33,331 nucleotides of DNA, taken from the NCBI GenBank assembly GCA_031286325.1, contig JAITUT010000095.1, positions 1-33,331 on the forward strand, in the 5' to 3' direction. Below are positions 23,350-31,565 of this stretch, piece by piece. Within the stretch, counting starts at the first letter, position 1; each line of letters begins with the position of its first letter. The notes under the pieces were generated by a model. It did not search any database. It was given only the letters and a program-made list of their open reading frames with translations, and was not told where the DNA came from. Both the position numbers and the translations under genes were made by a program. The stretch comes from Helicobacteraceae bacterium. Its GTDB lineage: Bacteria > Campylobacterota > Campylobacteria > Campylobacterales > SZUA-545.

Positions 23350-23365
23350 GGCTAAAATTCCGCGC
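23350..23365 (+). promoter_or_regulatory. Promoter motif of the pglB operon
   Basis: GGCTAAAATTCCGCGC, the ylxR/plsC motif with one extra T, lies 21 bases before the pglB ATG. The leader would include TTTAAGGAT as ribosome site. No terminator was recognised between the TPR genes and this motif. Confidence 0.45.
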
Positions 23366-23386
23366 GAATTTTATTTAAGGATTTTA

Positions 23387-25642
23387 ATGCGCTCTCTCCA
23401 AAAATTTTTTACCATTGATTTCAGCGGCGAAAAATCAAGTCCGCTTATCCTCGCCGCGCTGGTTTTGCTGGCGATCGTCTTTGGTTTCGTCTGCCGCCTC
23501 TATTTTTTGTGGGTCTTTAACGCGAGCGAATACGGCTATATGTATTGGAACGGCGAGTTAATGATCAATACGAATGACGGCTATTTCTGGGCGGAGGGGG
23601 CGCGCGATCGCGTGGAAAACCCGCCGTTCGCGGACGAACTCAGTCCAATGAGCCGCGCTCTGCCCGTGATTACGGCGGCGATCGCGCGGATTTTGCCCGT
23701 AAGTTTTGAGACGCTGATTTTGTTTATGCCCGCGATTTTCGCGCCGCTTTTGGCGATCCCAGTTTTGCTCGCGGCGCGGCTCGCGGCGGGTAACGCGGCG
23801 GGCTTTGCGGCGGCGTTGATTAGCGTGATCGCGTGGAGCTATTACAACCGCACTTTGATCGGTTATTATGATGACGATATGCTTACGATCGTGCTGCCAA
23901 TGCTGGCGTTTTACGCACTGCTCGCTGGGGCGATCACAAAAAAGCCAATTTATTTGTTGCTTGTCGCTATTTTCGCGCCGCTTTCGGTTTGGTATTATCC
24001 AAACTCAATACTTATCATATTCGCGTGCGCTGGAATTTTGACGCTTTTTGCCGCTTTGGAGTATAAAGAAGACAAATCCGTCTTTTTATTTTCGTTAATT
24101 TCTTTTATGTTTTTGGGCTTTATCTCGTATAACATTTTAACGGTATTTTTGGGTAATTTTGGGTTGATAACAAGCTTTGTTTTCAGCGTTGTTTTTTATA
24201 TTTTATATTTGCGATCGGCGAAGTTAAAAGAGAGCGTAAAAATCGCTTTAATTTTGTTTGTGGTTTTAGCGATCGCCGCGCTATATTTTTCAAATATATT
24301 TTCACACTTTTGGCATCAGGTTTCGACGTATATTGTGCGCGACGTTACGGACGCGATCGGAAGCGATCAAACGCAACTGCGCTTTTTTAATGTGGCGCAA
24401 ACCGTGCGCGAAGCGGGCAAAATCCCCTTTGAGGAGTTTGCGAATAGAATCAGCGGTCATCAAGCGACGTTTGTATTGGCGATAATCGGCGCGGTTATAA
24501 TGTTTATCGCAAAGCCAATTACGCTTATCTCTCTGCCATTTCTTTTAATGGGTTTTATGGCTTACGGAATCCCGATGTTTGGGATTAAAGGCGGCGGTTT
24601 GAGATTCACGATCTATGCGGTGCCGATTATGGCGATTTCGCTCGCGTATATTATCTTTTGGCTAAATAATCGCGTGATCTCAAAATTTGAGTTTAACAAC
24701 AACTTTGTTCACGCATTGTTTTTCAAATATAAAATTTTAGCTTTTTTGGCTATTTTTATATGCCTTTTGCCGCATTTTATACACATTAAAGAATACTTAA
24801 CTCCTACCGTTTTTTACGATATGGAGGTTCGAGCGTTAGACAATCTTAAAGAAAAAATAGAAAAACGTAAAGATTATGCGGTAACTTGGTGGGATTACGG
24901 CTTTCCTATCCGCTATTATTCTTATGCCAAAACCCTCGCGGACGGGGCTAAACACTCGGGTTCGGATAACTTTGCGCCGAGTTTTATATTAACTACGGAG
25001 AGTCAAAGAGCCGCCGTAAATTTATCGCGAATCGCGGTGGAATACACCGAAAAACAGATCGCGGATAAAAATTATAGTTCGGGTATTGTCGCTATGGCGA
25101 TGAAAGATTATAATCATAGCGATCCTAACAAATTTATTAAAACTTTAAGCGAAGAATTGATATTACCTGAAAAAACACGAGAAATTTATCTAGTTTTGCC
25201 GCGCAAAATGAATGAAATTTTTACTACTGTTATGGCGTTTTCTACGCTTGATCTTAAAACAGGTCGCAGAATAAGCGAACCATTCTTTTCGGCGGGTAAA
25301 ATAGCGAATAATGACGGCGCGATTATCACATTAAATAACGGAATTAAAATAGATACCGAGCGCGGCGTTATCAGAATGGGTCAGCACAACATTCCGATTA
25401 AATACGAATTTTTCACAGGTTACAACGAAAACGGCGAATTTTTCCGCCGATCGCAAACGCGCGATCTAAGCGCTCCTTTGTCGATAATTTTCACGCAAAA
25501 TACTGGAGACCTTATCATACTTGACGATCGCGCGCTTAACTCTGTTTTCGTAAAACTTTTCGCCCTTGAAAATTATGACGACGAGTTGTTTGAAAAAGTG
25601 ATCGCAAACCCATACATTAAAATATATAAAGCGAAACTGTAA
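23387..25642 (+). CDS. pglB: PglB-type oligosaccharyltransferase (STT3 family)
   Basis: A 751-residue membrane enzyme that transfers a lipid-linked glycan to Asn in the sequon of exported proteins. The N-terminal half has about a dozen transmembrane helices, with the metal-binding loop NTNDGYFWAEGARD after the first helix and a second acidic site YYDDDM. The periplasmic C-terminal domain carries WWDYG at residues 501-505, the STT3 sequon-recognition motif. The ATG at 23387 has AAGGAT upstream; a longer frame has no site. It ends directly before asnB. It resembles Campylobacter PglB; the rest of the glycan pathway (pglC, pglK, pglDEF) is not in the window. Confidence 0.95.
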   Translation: MRSLQKFFTIDFSGEKSSPLILAALVLLAIVFGFVCRLYFLWVFNASEYGYMYWNGELMINTNDGYFWAEGARDRVENPPFADELSPMSRALPVITAAIARILPVSFETLILFMPAIFAPLLAIPVLLAARLAAGNAAGFAAALISVIAWSYYNRTLIGYYDDDMLTIVLPMLAFYALLAGAITKKPIYLLLVAIFAPLSVWYYPNSILIIFACAGILTLFAALEYKEDKSVFLFSLISFMFLGFISYNILTVFLGNFGLITSFVFSVVFYILYLRSAKLKESVKIALILFVVLAIAALYFSNIFSHFWHQVSTYIVRDVTDAIGSDQTQLRFFNVAQTVREAGKIPFEEFANRISGHQATFVLAIIGAVIMFIAKPITLISLPFLLMGFMAYGIPMFGIKGGGLRFTIYAVPIMAISLAYIIFWLNNRVISKFEFNNNFVHALFFKYKILAFLAIFICLLPHFIHIKEYLTPTVFYDMEVRALDNLKEKIEKRKDYAVTWWDYGFPIRYYSYAKTLADGAKHSGSDNFAPSFILTTESQRAAVNLSRIAVEYTEKQIADKNYSSGIVAMAMKDYNHSDPNKFIKTLSEELILPEKTREIYLVLPRKMNEIFTTVMAFSTLDLKTGRRISEPFFSAGKIANNDGAIITLNNGIKIDTERGVIRMGQHNIPIKYEFFTGYNENGEFFRRSQTRDLSAPLSIIFTQNTGDLIILDDRALNSVFVKLFALENYDDELFEKVIANPYIKIYKAKL

Positions 25643-27436
25643 ATGTGCGGGATCGCGGGCTTTTACGGCAGAAGCTATGAAAAGGCGCAAAAATTACTTG
25701 CGAAATTAAACCATAGAGGACCTGACGAAAACGGAATTTTTGAGAGCGATTTTTTAACATTAGTTCATTCGCGCCTCGCGATTTTAGACGTCGCGGGCGG
25801 CAAACAACCGATGACTCGCGAAAATTTAACCATCGTATTTAACGGCGAAATATATAATCATTTAGAGCTTCGGATAGAATTTGGCGATGTTTTCAAAACC
25901 AGAAGCGATACCGAAACAATATTATTTTTATACGAAAAATATCGCGAGAAAATGCTCGAAAAATTAGATGGAATGTTCGCAATCGCAATATATGATTTCA
26001 AAGAAAAAACTTTATTTTTAGCTCGCGATCGTTACGGCAAAAAACCGCTTTGTTATTCATTCAAAAACGGTTTTTGTTTCGCCAGCGAAATCAACGCCCT
26101 GCGCGAGATCGCGGATTTCACGATCGAAAGAGATGCGATCGCCTCATATCTCGCGCTTGGGTTTACGCCGTTTGAGCACTCCGCTTTCGCCGAAGTTAAA
26201 AAGCTTTCCCCCGCCGAGTGGCTCAAATTGCGCCTTGATACCTTTGAAATAAGAAGCGGCAAATTTTTTAACGCTGAGAATCATTACGAAGGCGCGATCG
26301 CCGAAAACGCCGTAATCAGAGATGAAGCCGCCGCAATGGAGGCAGTCGAAATCGCGCTGAAAAATTCCGTAAAAAGCCGCTTGATTTCCAGCGATTTTGA
26401 GGTCGGCGCGTTTTTAAGCGGCGGCATAGACAGCGCGCTTGTGAGTTTTTACGCCGCAGAGGTTGCGAAAAACCTCAAAACTTTCACGATCAAATTCGCC
26501 GGCGCCTTTGACGAAACCGCTTTGGCGGCGAAAACGGCGCGAAAGATCGCAAGCGATCATGCCGAAATCAAAGTCGCGCCAGAAAACCTAGCGGACGAAA
26601 TTTTGCAAATCCTGCCCCGTTTCGGCGAGCCGTTTTGCGACTCCTCCGCGATTCCGTCATATTTTGTGGCGCGGGCGGCGAAGGAGCGCGTGAAGGTTGT
26701 GTTGAACGGAGACGGCGCAGACGAGCTTTTCGCGGGCTATCGCCGCTATCTGCCGATCGCGCGCGGTTGGTTCGGCGCGGCGCGGCGCGCGGCGTTTTTG
26801 AGACGCTTTTTGCCGCCGCCCCGCGACAAAATGAGCGGCTACAACTATATTTATAGGTTGCTCGACTCCGCGTCGGCGCGCGCGCCGCTTGACTTTTGGC
26901 GCAAAACGCGCACTTCTCTGCCCGCGCCGCTTGACCCCGCTAATCCGATCGCCGCCGAAGTTTCGCGCTTTCTCGTTGAATTGCCGCCGCTCTCGCCGCT
27001 CTCGCTCGCGCTGTTAAGCGATCAGGCGCTTTTGCTCTCAAGCGATCTGTTGCCCAAAATTGACATCACCTCAATGGCGCGCTCTTTGGAAGTTCGCAGC
27101 CCCTTTTTAAGCCGTGAAATTTCTTTGCTCGCGCCTCGTCTCGCCGACAATTTGAAAGTGCGCGGAAAGCAAATGAAATACATTTTGCGGCGGCTCGCGG
27201 CGAAAAATTTGGGCGCGGAGATCGCGAACGCGCCTAAACGCGGTTTTGAAGCGCCGCTCGCGGATTGGATTGAGGGCGATTTGCGCGAAGTTGTTTGGGA
27301 TTTTGTGGGATCGCCAAACGCTTTTTGGCGCGAATTTTTGCCGCAAAATATATTAGAAAAGCGAATGAGCCGTATTGAAAAGACAAATTTAATTTGGACG
27401 ATTTTTTGTTTAGAAGTGTGGAAAAAAACTTTGTGA
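25643..27436 (+). CDS. asnB: AsnB-like glutamine-dependent asparagine synthetase
   Basis: A 597-residue enzyme with an N-terminal class II amidotransferase domain whose nucleophile is Cys2 (MCGIAGFYG), with NHRGPDENG and VFNGEIYN, and a C-terminal synthetase with the PP-loop LSGGIDS at 258-264 and NGDGADELFAGYRRY. The reaction makes asparagine from aspartate with glutamine as nitrogen donor. The ATG follows the pglB stop with no gap and the end overlaps the glycosyltransferase GTG, so it sits inside the glycosylation operon. Some AsnB-like enzymes in polysaccharide clusters amidate uronic acid sugars (WbpS); that alternative role is possible and would fit the context. Confidence 0.92.
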   Translation: MCGIAGFYGRSYEKAQKLLAKLNHRGPDENGIFESDFLTLVHSRLAILDVAGGKQPMTRENLTIVFNGEIYNHLELRIEFGDVFKTRSDTETILFLYEKYREKMLEKLDGMFAIAIYDFKEKTLFLARDRYGKKPLCYSFKNGFCFASEINALREIADFTIERDAIASYLALGFTPFEHSAFAEVKKLSPAEWLKLRLDTFEIRSGKFFNAENHYEGAIAENAVIRDEAAAMEAVEIALKNSVKSRLISSDFEVGAFLSGGIDSALVSFYAAEVAKNLKTFTIKFAGAFDETALAAKTARKIASDHAEIKVAPENLADEILQILPRFGEPFCDSSAIPSYFVARAAKERVKVVLNGDGADELFAGYRRYLPIARGWFGAARRAAFLRRFLPPPRDKMSGYNYIYRLLDSASARAPLDFWRKTRTSLPAPLDPANPIAAEVSRFLVELPPLSPLSLALLSDQALLLSSDLLPKIDITSMARSLEVRSPFLSREISLLAPRLADNLKVRGKQMKYILRRLAAKNLGAEIANAPKRGFEAPLADWIEGDLREVVWDFVGSPNAFWREFLPQNILEKRMSRIEKTNLIWTIFCLEVWKKTL

Positions 27437-28575
27437 AAAAGACGATTGTATTTTTCGCGCCGCACGATCTAAATTTGTATTTATTTCGTTTGCCCGTTAT
27501 GATCGCTATGGAGAAAAGAGGTTTTAGAGTAATTGCGCTTGCGCCGCGTGAAAAATACGCTGAAAAATTTGCAGAGCATAATATAGAGTTTATTGAATTC
27601 GCGGCATTAAAAAGATCGTCATTAAATCCGTTTAACGAAATTATTACAATTTTCAAATTAGCGCGCGTTTTGCGATCTATTAAACCCGACTTTTTGCATT
27701 GTTTTACAATTAAGCCAAATTTGTATGGATCGCTTGCGGGAAAGATCGCGGGCGTAAAAAAAATTTATATTACGATCACGGGGTTAGGATCGTTTTTTAT
27801 CAGCGAAGACTTTAAGGCGAAAATTATCAGAAAAATTATACTTTTGGGTTATAAGATCGCGGGCAACTTCACCGCTAAAATTTTGTTTCAAAACAGAGAT
27901 GATTATAAATTTTTCACCGATCGCAAAATCGTAAGTTTCAACAAAGCGATAATAATTGGATCAAGCGGGCTTGATACCGCTTTTTGGCAAAGATCAAACG
28001 ATCGCGATGGCAATGGCGATCGGATAAATATATTATTTGTCGGACGCTTGATCGCGCATAAAGGAATTTTTGAGTTTTTAGAGGCGGCGGAGATTATCAA
28101 AGATAAATATAAAGATAAAGTAAATTTTATTGTAGTCGGCGGCGCGGATTTGGGCAATAAATTCGCGATAAAAGACGAAGATTTGGATCGTTATAAAGAT
28201 ATTGCTTTTTTCGCAGGCGAACAAAAAGACATTAAACCCTTTTACGAAAAAAGCGATATATTTGTTTTGCCGAGCTATCGCGAGGGAATTTCACGCGCGA
28301 TTTTAGAAGCCGAGTCGATGGAATTAGCGATAATTACCAGCGACGCTACAGGCTGCAAAGACGCGATCATAGAAAATGTTACGGGACTTCTTACGCCTAT
28401 TAAAAACAGTGCGAAATTAGCCGAAGCGATAGATCGTTTAATTAGCGATTCGGCGTTACGAAAATCAATGCAAAAAGCCGCTCGCGAACACGCAAAAAAT
28501 TCATTTGATATTAAATTTGCGGTAGAAAAATATATTCCGCTTTATGAAGTTGAGGAAAAACGTAAAATTGATTAA
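27433..28575 (+). CDS. PglA-like glycosyltransferase, GT4 type
   Basis: A 380-residue GT-B enzyme. The N-terminal acceptor domain (IVFFAPHDLNLYLFRLP) is followed by a short linker and the nucleotide-sugar domain with ILFVGRLIAHKGIFEFLEA and the E-x7-E pair E284 and E292 (YREGISRAILEAESM), a retaining glycosyltransferase motif. It resembles PglA, which adds the second sugar to the undecaprenyl-linked glycan used by PglB; the exact sugar cannot be told. The start is a GTG overlapping the asnB stop (GTGA), which gives the family-typical beginning; a longer frame reaches into asnB. It is the last gene of the cassette; a GCCGC/GCGGC hairpin lies just after the stop. Confidence 0.9.
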   Translation: MKKTIVFFAPHDLNLYLFRLPVMIAMEKRGFRVIALAPREKYAEKFAEHNIEFIEFAALKRSSLNPFNEIITIFKLARVLRSIKPDFLHCFTIKPNLYGSLAGKIAGVKKIYITITGLGSFFISEDFKAKIIRKIILLGYKIAGNFTAKILFQNRDDYKFFTDRKIVSFNKAIIIGSSGLDTAFWQRSNDRDGNGDRINILFVGRLIAHKGIFEFLEAAEIIKDKYKDKVNFIVVGGADLGNKFAIKDEDLDRYKDIAFFAGEQKDIKPFYEKSDIFVLPSYREGISRAILEAESMELAIITSDATGCKDAIIENVTGLLTPIKNSAKLAEAIDRLISDSALRKSMQKAAREHAKNSFDIKFAVEKYIPLYEVEEKRKID

Positions 28576-28678
28576 AGCGGCAAATGTCGCCGCGTTAGGC
28601 GGCATTGCAAAAGCAACGCGCCATTTTGAACTCTTTAAGCCGTAATTAAACTGCTGTCAAAGCGCGATTAAACCTAAA

Positions 28679-28873
28679 TCAAACCGCGATCGTCAATTCG
28701 TCAATCTCATCGCAGAAAATTTCGCTTAAAATTTCCGCGAAATTCGCCGCGGCCGCGCCCTCGCCGCTAGGCTCAAAAACCATTCTTCGCGAAAAATCGC
28801 GTGCGTGTTCAACGCCTTCGCTTTCGCGAATTTCAAGACTTTCGTCCATAAACTTGTTCCAATTTGCCTGCAT
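28679..28873 (-). CDS. Small protein of a tandem family, copy 1
   Basis: A 64-residue acidic protein, not recognised. It opens KFMDESLEIRESEGVEHARD and ends in the helix NFAEILSEIFCDEID, and aligns without a gap over about 58 residues with the next minus-strand gene. The ATG has AAAAGGAG upstream on the minus strand. The conserved pieces, DESLEIR, RDF, VFE, SGE and EIFC-EID, are kept in both copies, which argues for selection. Its end (ELTIAV) differs from the neighbour's longer tail. There is no membrane segment. Function unknown. Confidence 0.6.
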   Translation of the reverse strand: MQANWNKFMDESLEIRESEGVEHARDFSRRMVFEPSGEGAAAANFAEILSEIFCDEIDELTIAV

Positions 28874-28913
28874 TTTTAACTCCTTTTAACCTCTAGCAAG
28901 AGCAAAGCTCTTT

Positions 28914-29135
28914 TTACACGCCAAGGGCGTTCCTCAATTCTCGTAAAACCCGATCGCGCCTGTCAATCTCGTTGCAGAAAATTTCATTCAAAATTTTTCC
29001 GAAATTCACCGCAACCGCTACTTCGCCGCTGGACTCAAAGACGATTTTTTGCGAAAAATCGCGCGTGTGTTTAACACTTTCGCTTCCGCGAATTTCAAGA
29101 CTTTCGTCCATAAACTTACTCAAATCCGCTTGCAC
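28914..29135 (-). CDS. Small protein of a tandem family, copy 2
   Basis: A 73-residue protein that starts at a GTG with AAAAGGAC upstream. It shares KFMDESLEIRGSESVKHTRD and NFGKILNEIFCNEID with copy 1 and adds a basic tail RRDRVLRELRNALGV. A third fragment upstream keeps a version of that tail, so copy 2 may be closer to the ancestral form and copy 1 has an altered end. Downstream, its stop is followed directly by the hairpin AGAGC/GCTCT. Function unknown. Confidence 0.6.
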   Translation of the reverse strand: MQADLSKFMDESLEIRGSESVKHTRDFSQKIVFESSGEVAVAVNFGKILNEIFCNEIDRRDRVLRELRNALGV

Positions 29136-29175
29136 TTTTAAGTCCTTTTAATCTCTCGCAAGGGCAAAGCTCTTT

Positions 29176-29220
29176 TTACGCGCTAACCGCGTTACGCAAT
29201 TTTCTTAAAACCCGATCGCG
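29176..29220 (-). pseudogene. Tail fragment of a third tandem copy
   Basis: Minus-strand codons read RDRVLRKLRNAVSA and stop, matching the copy 2 tail RDRVLRELRNALGV. The sequence before it is unrelated (GGGAATTACGGGC region) and has no start, so only the 3' end of this copy survives. Confidence 0.5.
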
Positions 29221-29332
29221 CCGGGAATTACGGGCAAAACCCCACGCGGGCGCAATCACGGCGCAATCCTAACGCGCCGAAATCACAAACCGCTTACAAA
29301 ACGCGCGGCTTTGTAGCCGTTTTGCAACATTC

Positions 29333-29347
29333 GGCTAAAATCCGCGC
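29333..29347 (+). promoter_or_regulatory. Promoter motif of plsC, probable leaderless start
   Basis: GGCTAAAATCCGCGC, identical to the motif before ylxR. TAAAAT (29336-29341) would start transcription at about 29347-29349, on the plsC ATG. No Shine-Dalgarno is present. The bases between the tandem array and this motif (29221-29332) hold nothing I can name. Confidence 0.55.
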
Positions 29348-29348
29348 T

Positions 29349-30056
29349 ATGTTTATCAGGTCAATCATCTTTACGATCGGATACTTTCCGGTAATGCTTC
29401 TCATCTCGTTGGCGGGCTCTTTGCTGGGCTTTTTCCTGCCGCTTAAAGCGCGGTTTTTCGTGCCGATCGGCGTATTTCACTTCACCTCGCTGTGCCTTCG
29501 GCTTGCCTGCAATGTGCGCCGCGAGATCGTCGGCGTGGAAAATTTGCCGAAAACACGCGCGTTCATTATCGTCGCGAACCACCAAAGCACTTGGGAGACC
29601 TACGCTTTGCAGACGCTCGCCGTCCCGATTTGCACGATCTTAAAGCGCGAGCTTCTGTGGTTTCCTATTTTTGGCTGGGCGCTCGCCTTTCTCAATCCGA
29701 TCGCGATTGACCGTTCAAACGCCCTCGCCGCCTCGCGCAAAGTCTTAAAAGAGGGCGAGAAGCGGATTAAGAATAATTTAAACATACTTATATTTCCCGA
29801 AGGGACGCGCACGCCGCCGGGTACGGTTGCGGAGTTCAAAAAGAGCGCGGCGGTTTTGGCGCACAAGACGAAAGCGCCGATCGTCCCGATCGCGCACAAC
29901 GCCGGCAATTGTTGGCGGAAGGGCACATTTATAAAAAAAAGCGGCGTGATTAAGATGAAAATCGGCGAGCCGATTGAGACGGCGGGTAAAACGGCGGATC
30001 AGATTCACGCGGAGTATGAGAGCTGGATACGAAAAACTATGAAAGAGCTTGGGTGA
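29349..30056 (+). CDS. plsC: 1-acyl-sn-glycerol-3-phosphate acyltransferase
   Basis: A 235-residue membrane-associated acyltransferase that makes phosphatidic acid. It has an N-terminal hydrophobic segment (about 5-45), the catalytic motif NHQSTWE at 77-83 (an HX4E variant of the usual HX4D), the later motif FPEGTR at 149-154 and a final VPIAHNAGN segment. The ATG at 29349 directly follows the promoter motif; an in-frame TTG at 29322 would lie upstream of it and is rejected. The stop overlaps the next start (GTGA). It is the first gene of an overlapping four-gene set with mixed functions. Confidence 0.9.
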   Translation: MFIRSIIFTIGYFPVMLLISLAGSLLGFFLPLKARFFVPIGVFHFTSLCLRLACNVRREIVGVENLPKTRAFIIVANHQSTWETYALQTLAVPICTILKRELLWFPIFGWALAFLNPIAIDRSNALAASRKVLKEGEKRIKNNLNILIFPEGTRTPPGTVAEFKKSAAVLAHKTKAPIVPIAHNAGNCWRKGTFIKKSGVIKMKIGEPIETAGKTADQIHAEYESWIRKTMKELG

Positions 30057-30844
30057 AATTTGTAGTTTTCGCGGCGTTTTGCGCGATTTTTTTAGCTCTG
30101 ATCTTAATAGGTTTTGACGATCCGCATAAATTTAATAAAGACGAAATTATGTTAGCGCCGAGTTTAGAGCATTTTTTCGGCACCGATCGTTTAGGGCGCG
30201 ATCTATTCAGTCGCGTAATTTACGGAGCGCAAAATTCTTTAATTATAGGAATTTTAAGCGCGGCTTTTAGCTCTTTAATCGGTTTGATTGTTGGAATTAC
30301 GGCAGGATATTTTAAGGGCAATTTTGACAAAATTATCGTAATTATAATTGATCTTTTTTTGACATTCCCGACGTTCTTTTTATTATTAACGCTTGTGAGC
30401 TATTTAGACGCGAATTTATTTCTTTTAATTTTAGTAATTTCCATTACTGGGTGGATGAGTATCGCGCGAATGATTAGAAGCGAGGCTTTTGCGATCGGGA
30501 GCAAACCGTTTATTAAAATTTTAAAGGTCGCGAAAGCGCCTTTATGGAAGATTATTTTCAAATACTACGCGCCGCTTTTAGCCCCTATCTTTTTAATAGG
30601 TTTTACATTTGGCGTAAGCGGCGCTATTTTGAGCGAGAGCGCGTTAAGTTTTTTAGGGCTAGGAATCACCGCACCAGATATGAGCTGGGGTAGTTTGCTC
30701 GCTGAGGGCAAGGCTTTGATTGACATCGCGTGGTGGGCGAGTTTCTTTCCTGGATTATTTATTTTTATCGTTACTTTTTCGCTTTTATTGTTAAGCGATT
30801 ATTTGCAAAAGAAGTTTAATAGCCGTGAAAGCGTTTCTAGATAA
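30053..30844 (+). CDS. DppC/OppC-type ABC transporter permease
   Basis: A 263-residue inner-membrane permease. One N-terminal helix is followed by the DppC-like loop HFFGTDRLGRDLFSRVIYGAQNSL, then about five helices and the ATPase-contact EAA region (RSEAFAIGSKPFIKILKVA), ending with SALSFLGLGITAPDMSWG. In dipeptide/oligopeptide importers it pairs with a DppB-type permease, two ATPases and a binding protein; none of these is in the window. The start is a GTG overlapping the plsC stop. Its end overlaps the next gene by 20 bases. The substrate (peptide, nickel or other) is unknown. Confidence 0.88.
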   Translation: MKFVVFAAFCAIFLALILIGFDDPHKFNKDEIMLAPSLEHFFGTDRLGRDLFSRVIYGAQNSLIIGILSAAFSSLIGLIVGITAGYFKGNFDKIIVIIIDLFLTFPTFFLLLTLVSYLDANLFLLILVISITGWMSIARMIRSEAFAIGSKPFIKILKVAKAPLWKIIFKYYAPLLAPIFLIGFTFGVSGAILSESALSFLGLGITAPDMSWGSLLAEGKALIDIAWWASFFPGLFIFIVTFSLLLLSDYLQKKFNSRESVSR

Positions 30845-31565
30845 TTTATTATTGGATTGCAAATTAGACGAAGATAATTCAGACCCGCTTTTGATCGCGC
30901 GTAATTTACCCGATGACGCAATGCTTATCTGCGCGTTATTCGCATACGGAAATGTAACGGCAATGATAAAATTTCTGCGATCGTTAAATTTTGAGTTATT
31001 AAACGCAAGCGACTCTGAAATTCGCGAAAATTTAAAAAATCATTACTATCGTTTTCAAAGCCCGAATGATGTAATTTATGTATTTTGCGCTTTTGCCAAA
31101 ATGCGCAGAGAAAATATAATTTTTGAGGAGATTTTTACGCAAAATTATAAAAAAGATGGATTTTTATTTGCGTTAAGCGAATTTATCGCGCTTTTGCGAA
31201 AATATATTAAATCCGATTCGCAAGGGATAAATTTCCTCTTTTCAAAGCCTTTTGACCATAAAAATATAAGCGGGGTGAGCGCGTTAAAACGATATTTTAT
31301 GTATTTGCGCTGGCAAATTCGCGCTGGTTTTCCCGATCTTGGCCGCTGGAGGGAAATTAGCCCCGCCGATTTGATAATTCCGCTTGACACGCACACTTTT
31401 CATCAGGCAAAAAAGTTGGGGCTTTTGACGCGCAACACCGCCGATCTAAAAGCCGCGCTAGAGCTCACGGCGAAACTTCGCGAATTTGACGCGGACGATC
31501 CGATAAAATACGACTTCGCCCTATATCGCTTGGGGCAAAACGCGCCGAAAAGGAGTCTGAAATGA
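30825..31565 (+). CDS. TIGR02757-family (DUF2400) protein
   Basis: A 246-residue protein of the TIGR02757 family, known mainly from Campylobacterota and Bacteroidetes and of unclear function. Recognisable segments are ALFAYGNVTAMIKFLRSL, HYYRFQSPNDVIYVF, SALKRYFMYLRWQIR and IIPLDTHTFHQAKKLGLL; the last two resemble the helix-hairpin-helix part of DNA glycosylases, so a nucleic-acid role is possible. The start is a GTG inside the end of the permease gene; the stop overlaps panB by ATGA. No signal peptide. Confidence 0.85.
   Translation: MKAFLDNLLLDCKLDEDNSDPLLIARNLPDDAMLICALFAYGNVTAMIKFLRSLNFELLNASDSEIRENLKNHYYRFQSPNDVIYVFCAFAKMRRENIIFEEIFTQNYKKDGFLFALSEFIALLRKYIKSDSQGINFLFSKPFDHKNISGVSALKRYFMYLRWQIRAGFPDLGRWREISPADLIIPLDTHTFHQAKKLGLLTRNTADLKAALELTAKLREFDADDPIKYDFALYRLGQNAPKRSLK

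Larger units (their letters stand above)
28679..29220 (-). repeat. Tandem gene array, period 262 bp
   Basis: The starts of the two full copies (28873 and 29135) and the stops of copy 2 and the third fragment (28916 and 29178) are both 262 bases apart. The spacer is also repeated: an AGAGC/GCTCT-type hairpin (28899-28911 in the first spacer, degraded near 29160) followed by T-runs on the plus strand, and the Shine-Dalgarno AAAAGGA(G/C). The array therefore arose by duplication of a unit comprising gene tail, hairpin, ribosome site and gene head. Confidence 0.7.

Noticed and set aside
28679-29220. CRISPR-like array
   Set aside because: The 262-bp repeat contains reading frames and the copies have diverged; no short direct repeats with unique spacers were seen anywhere in the window.
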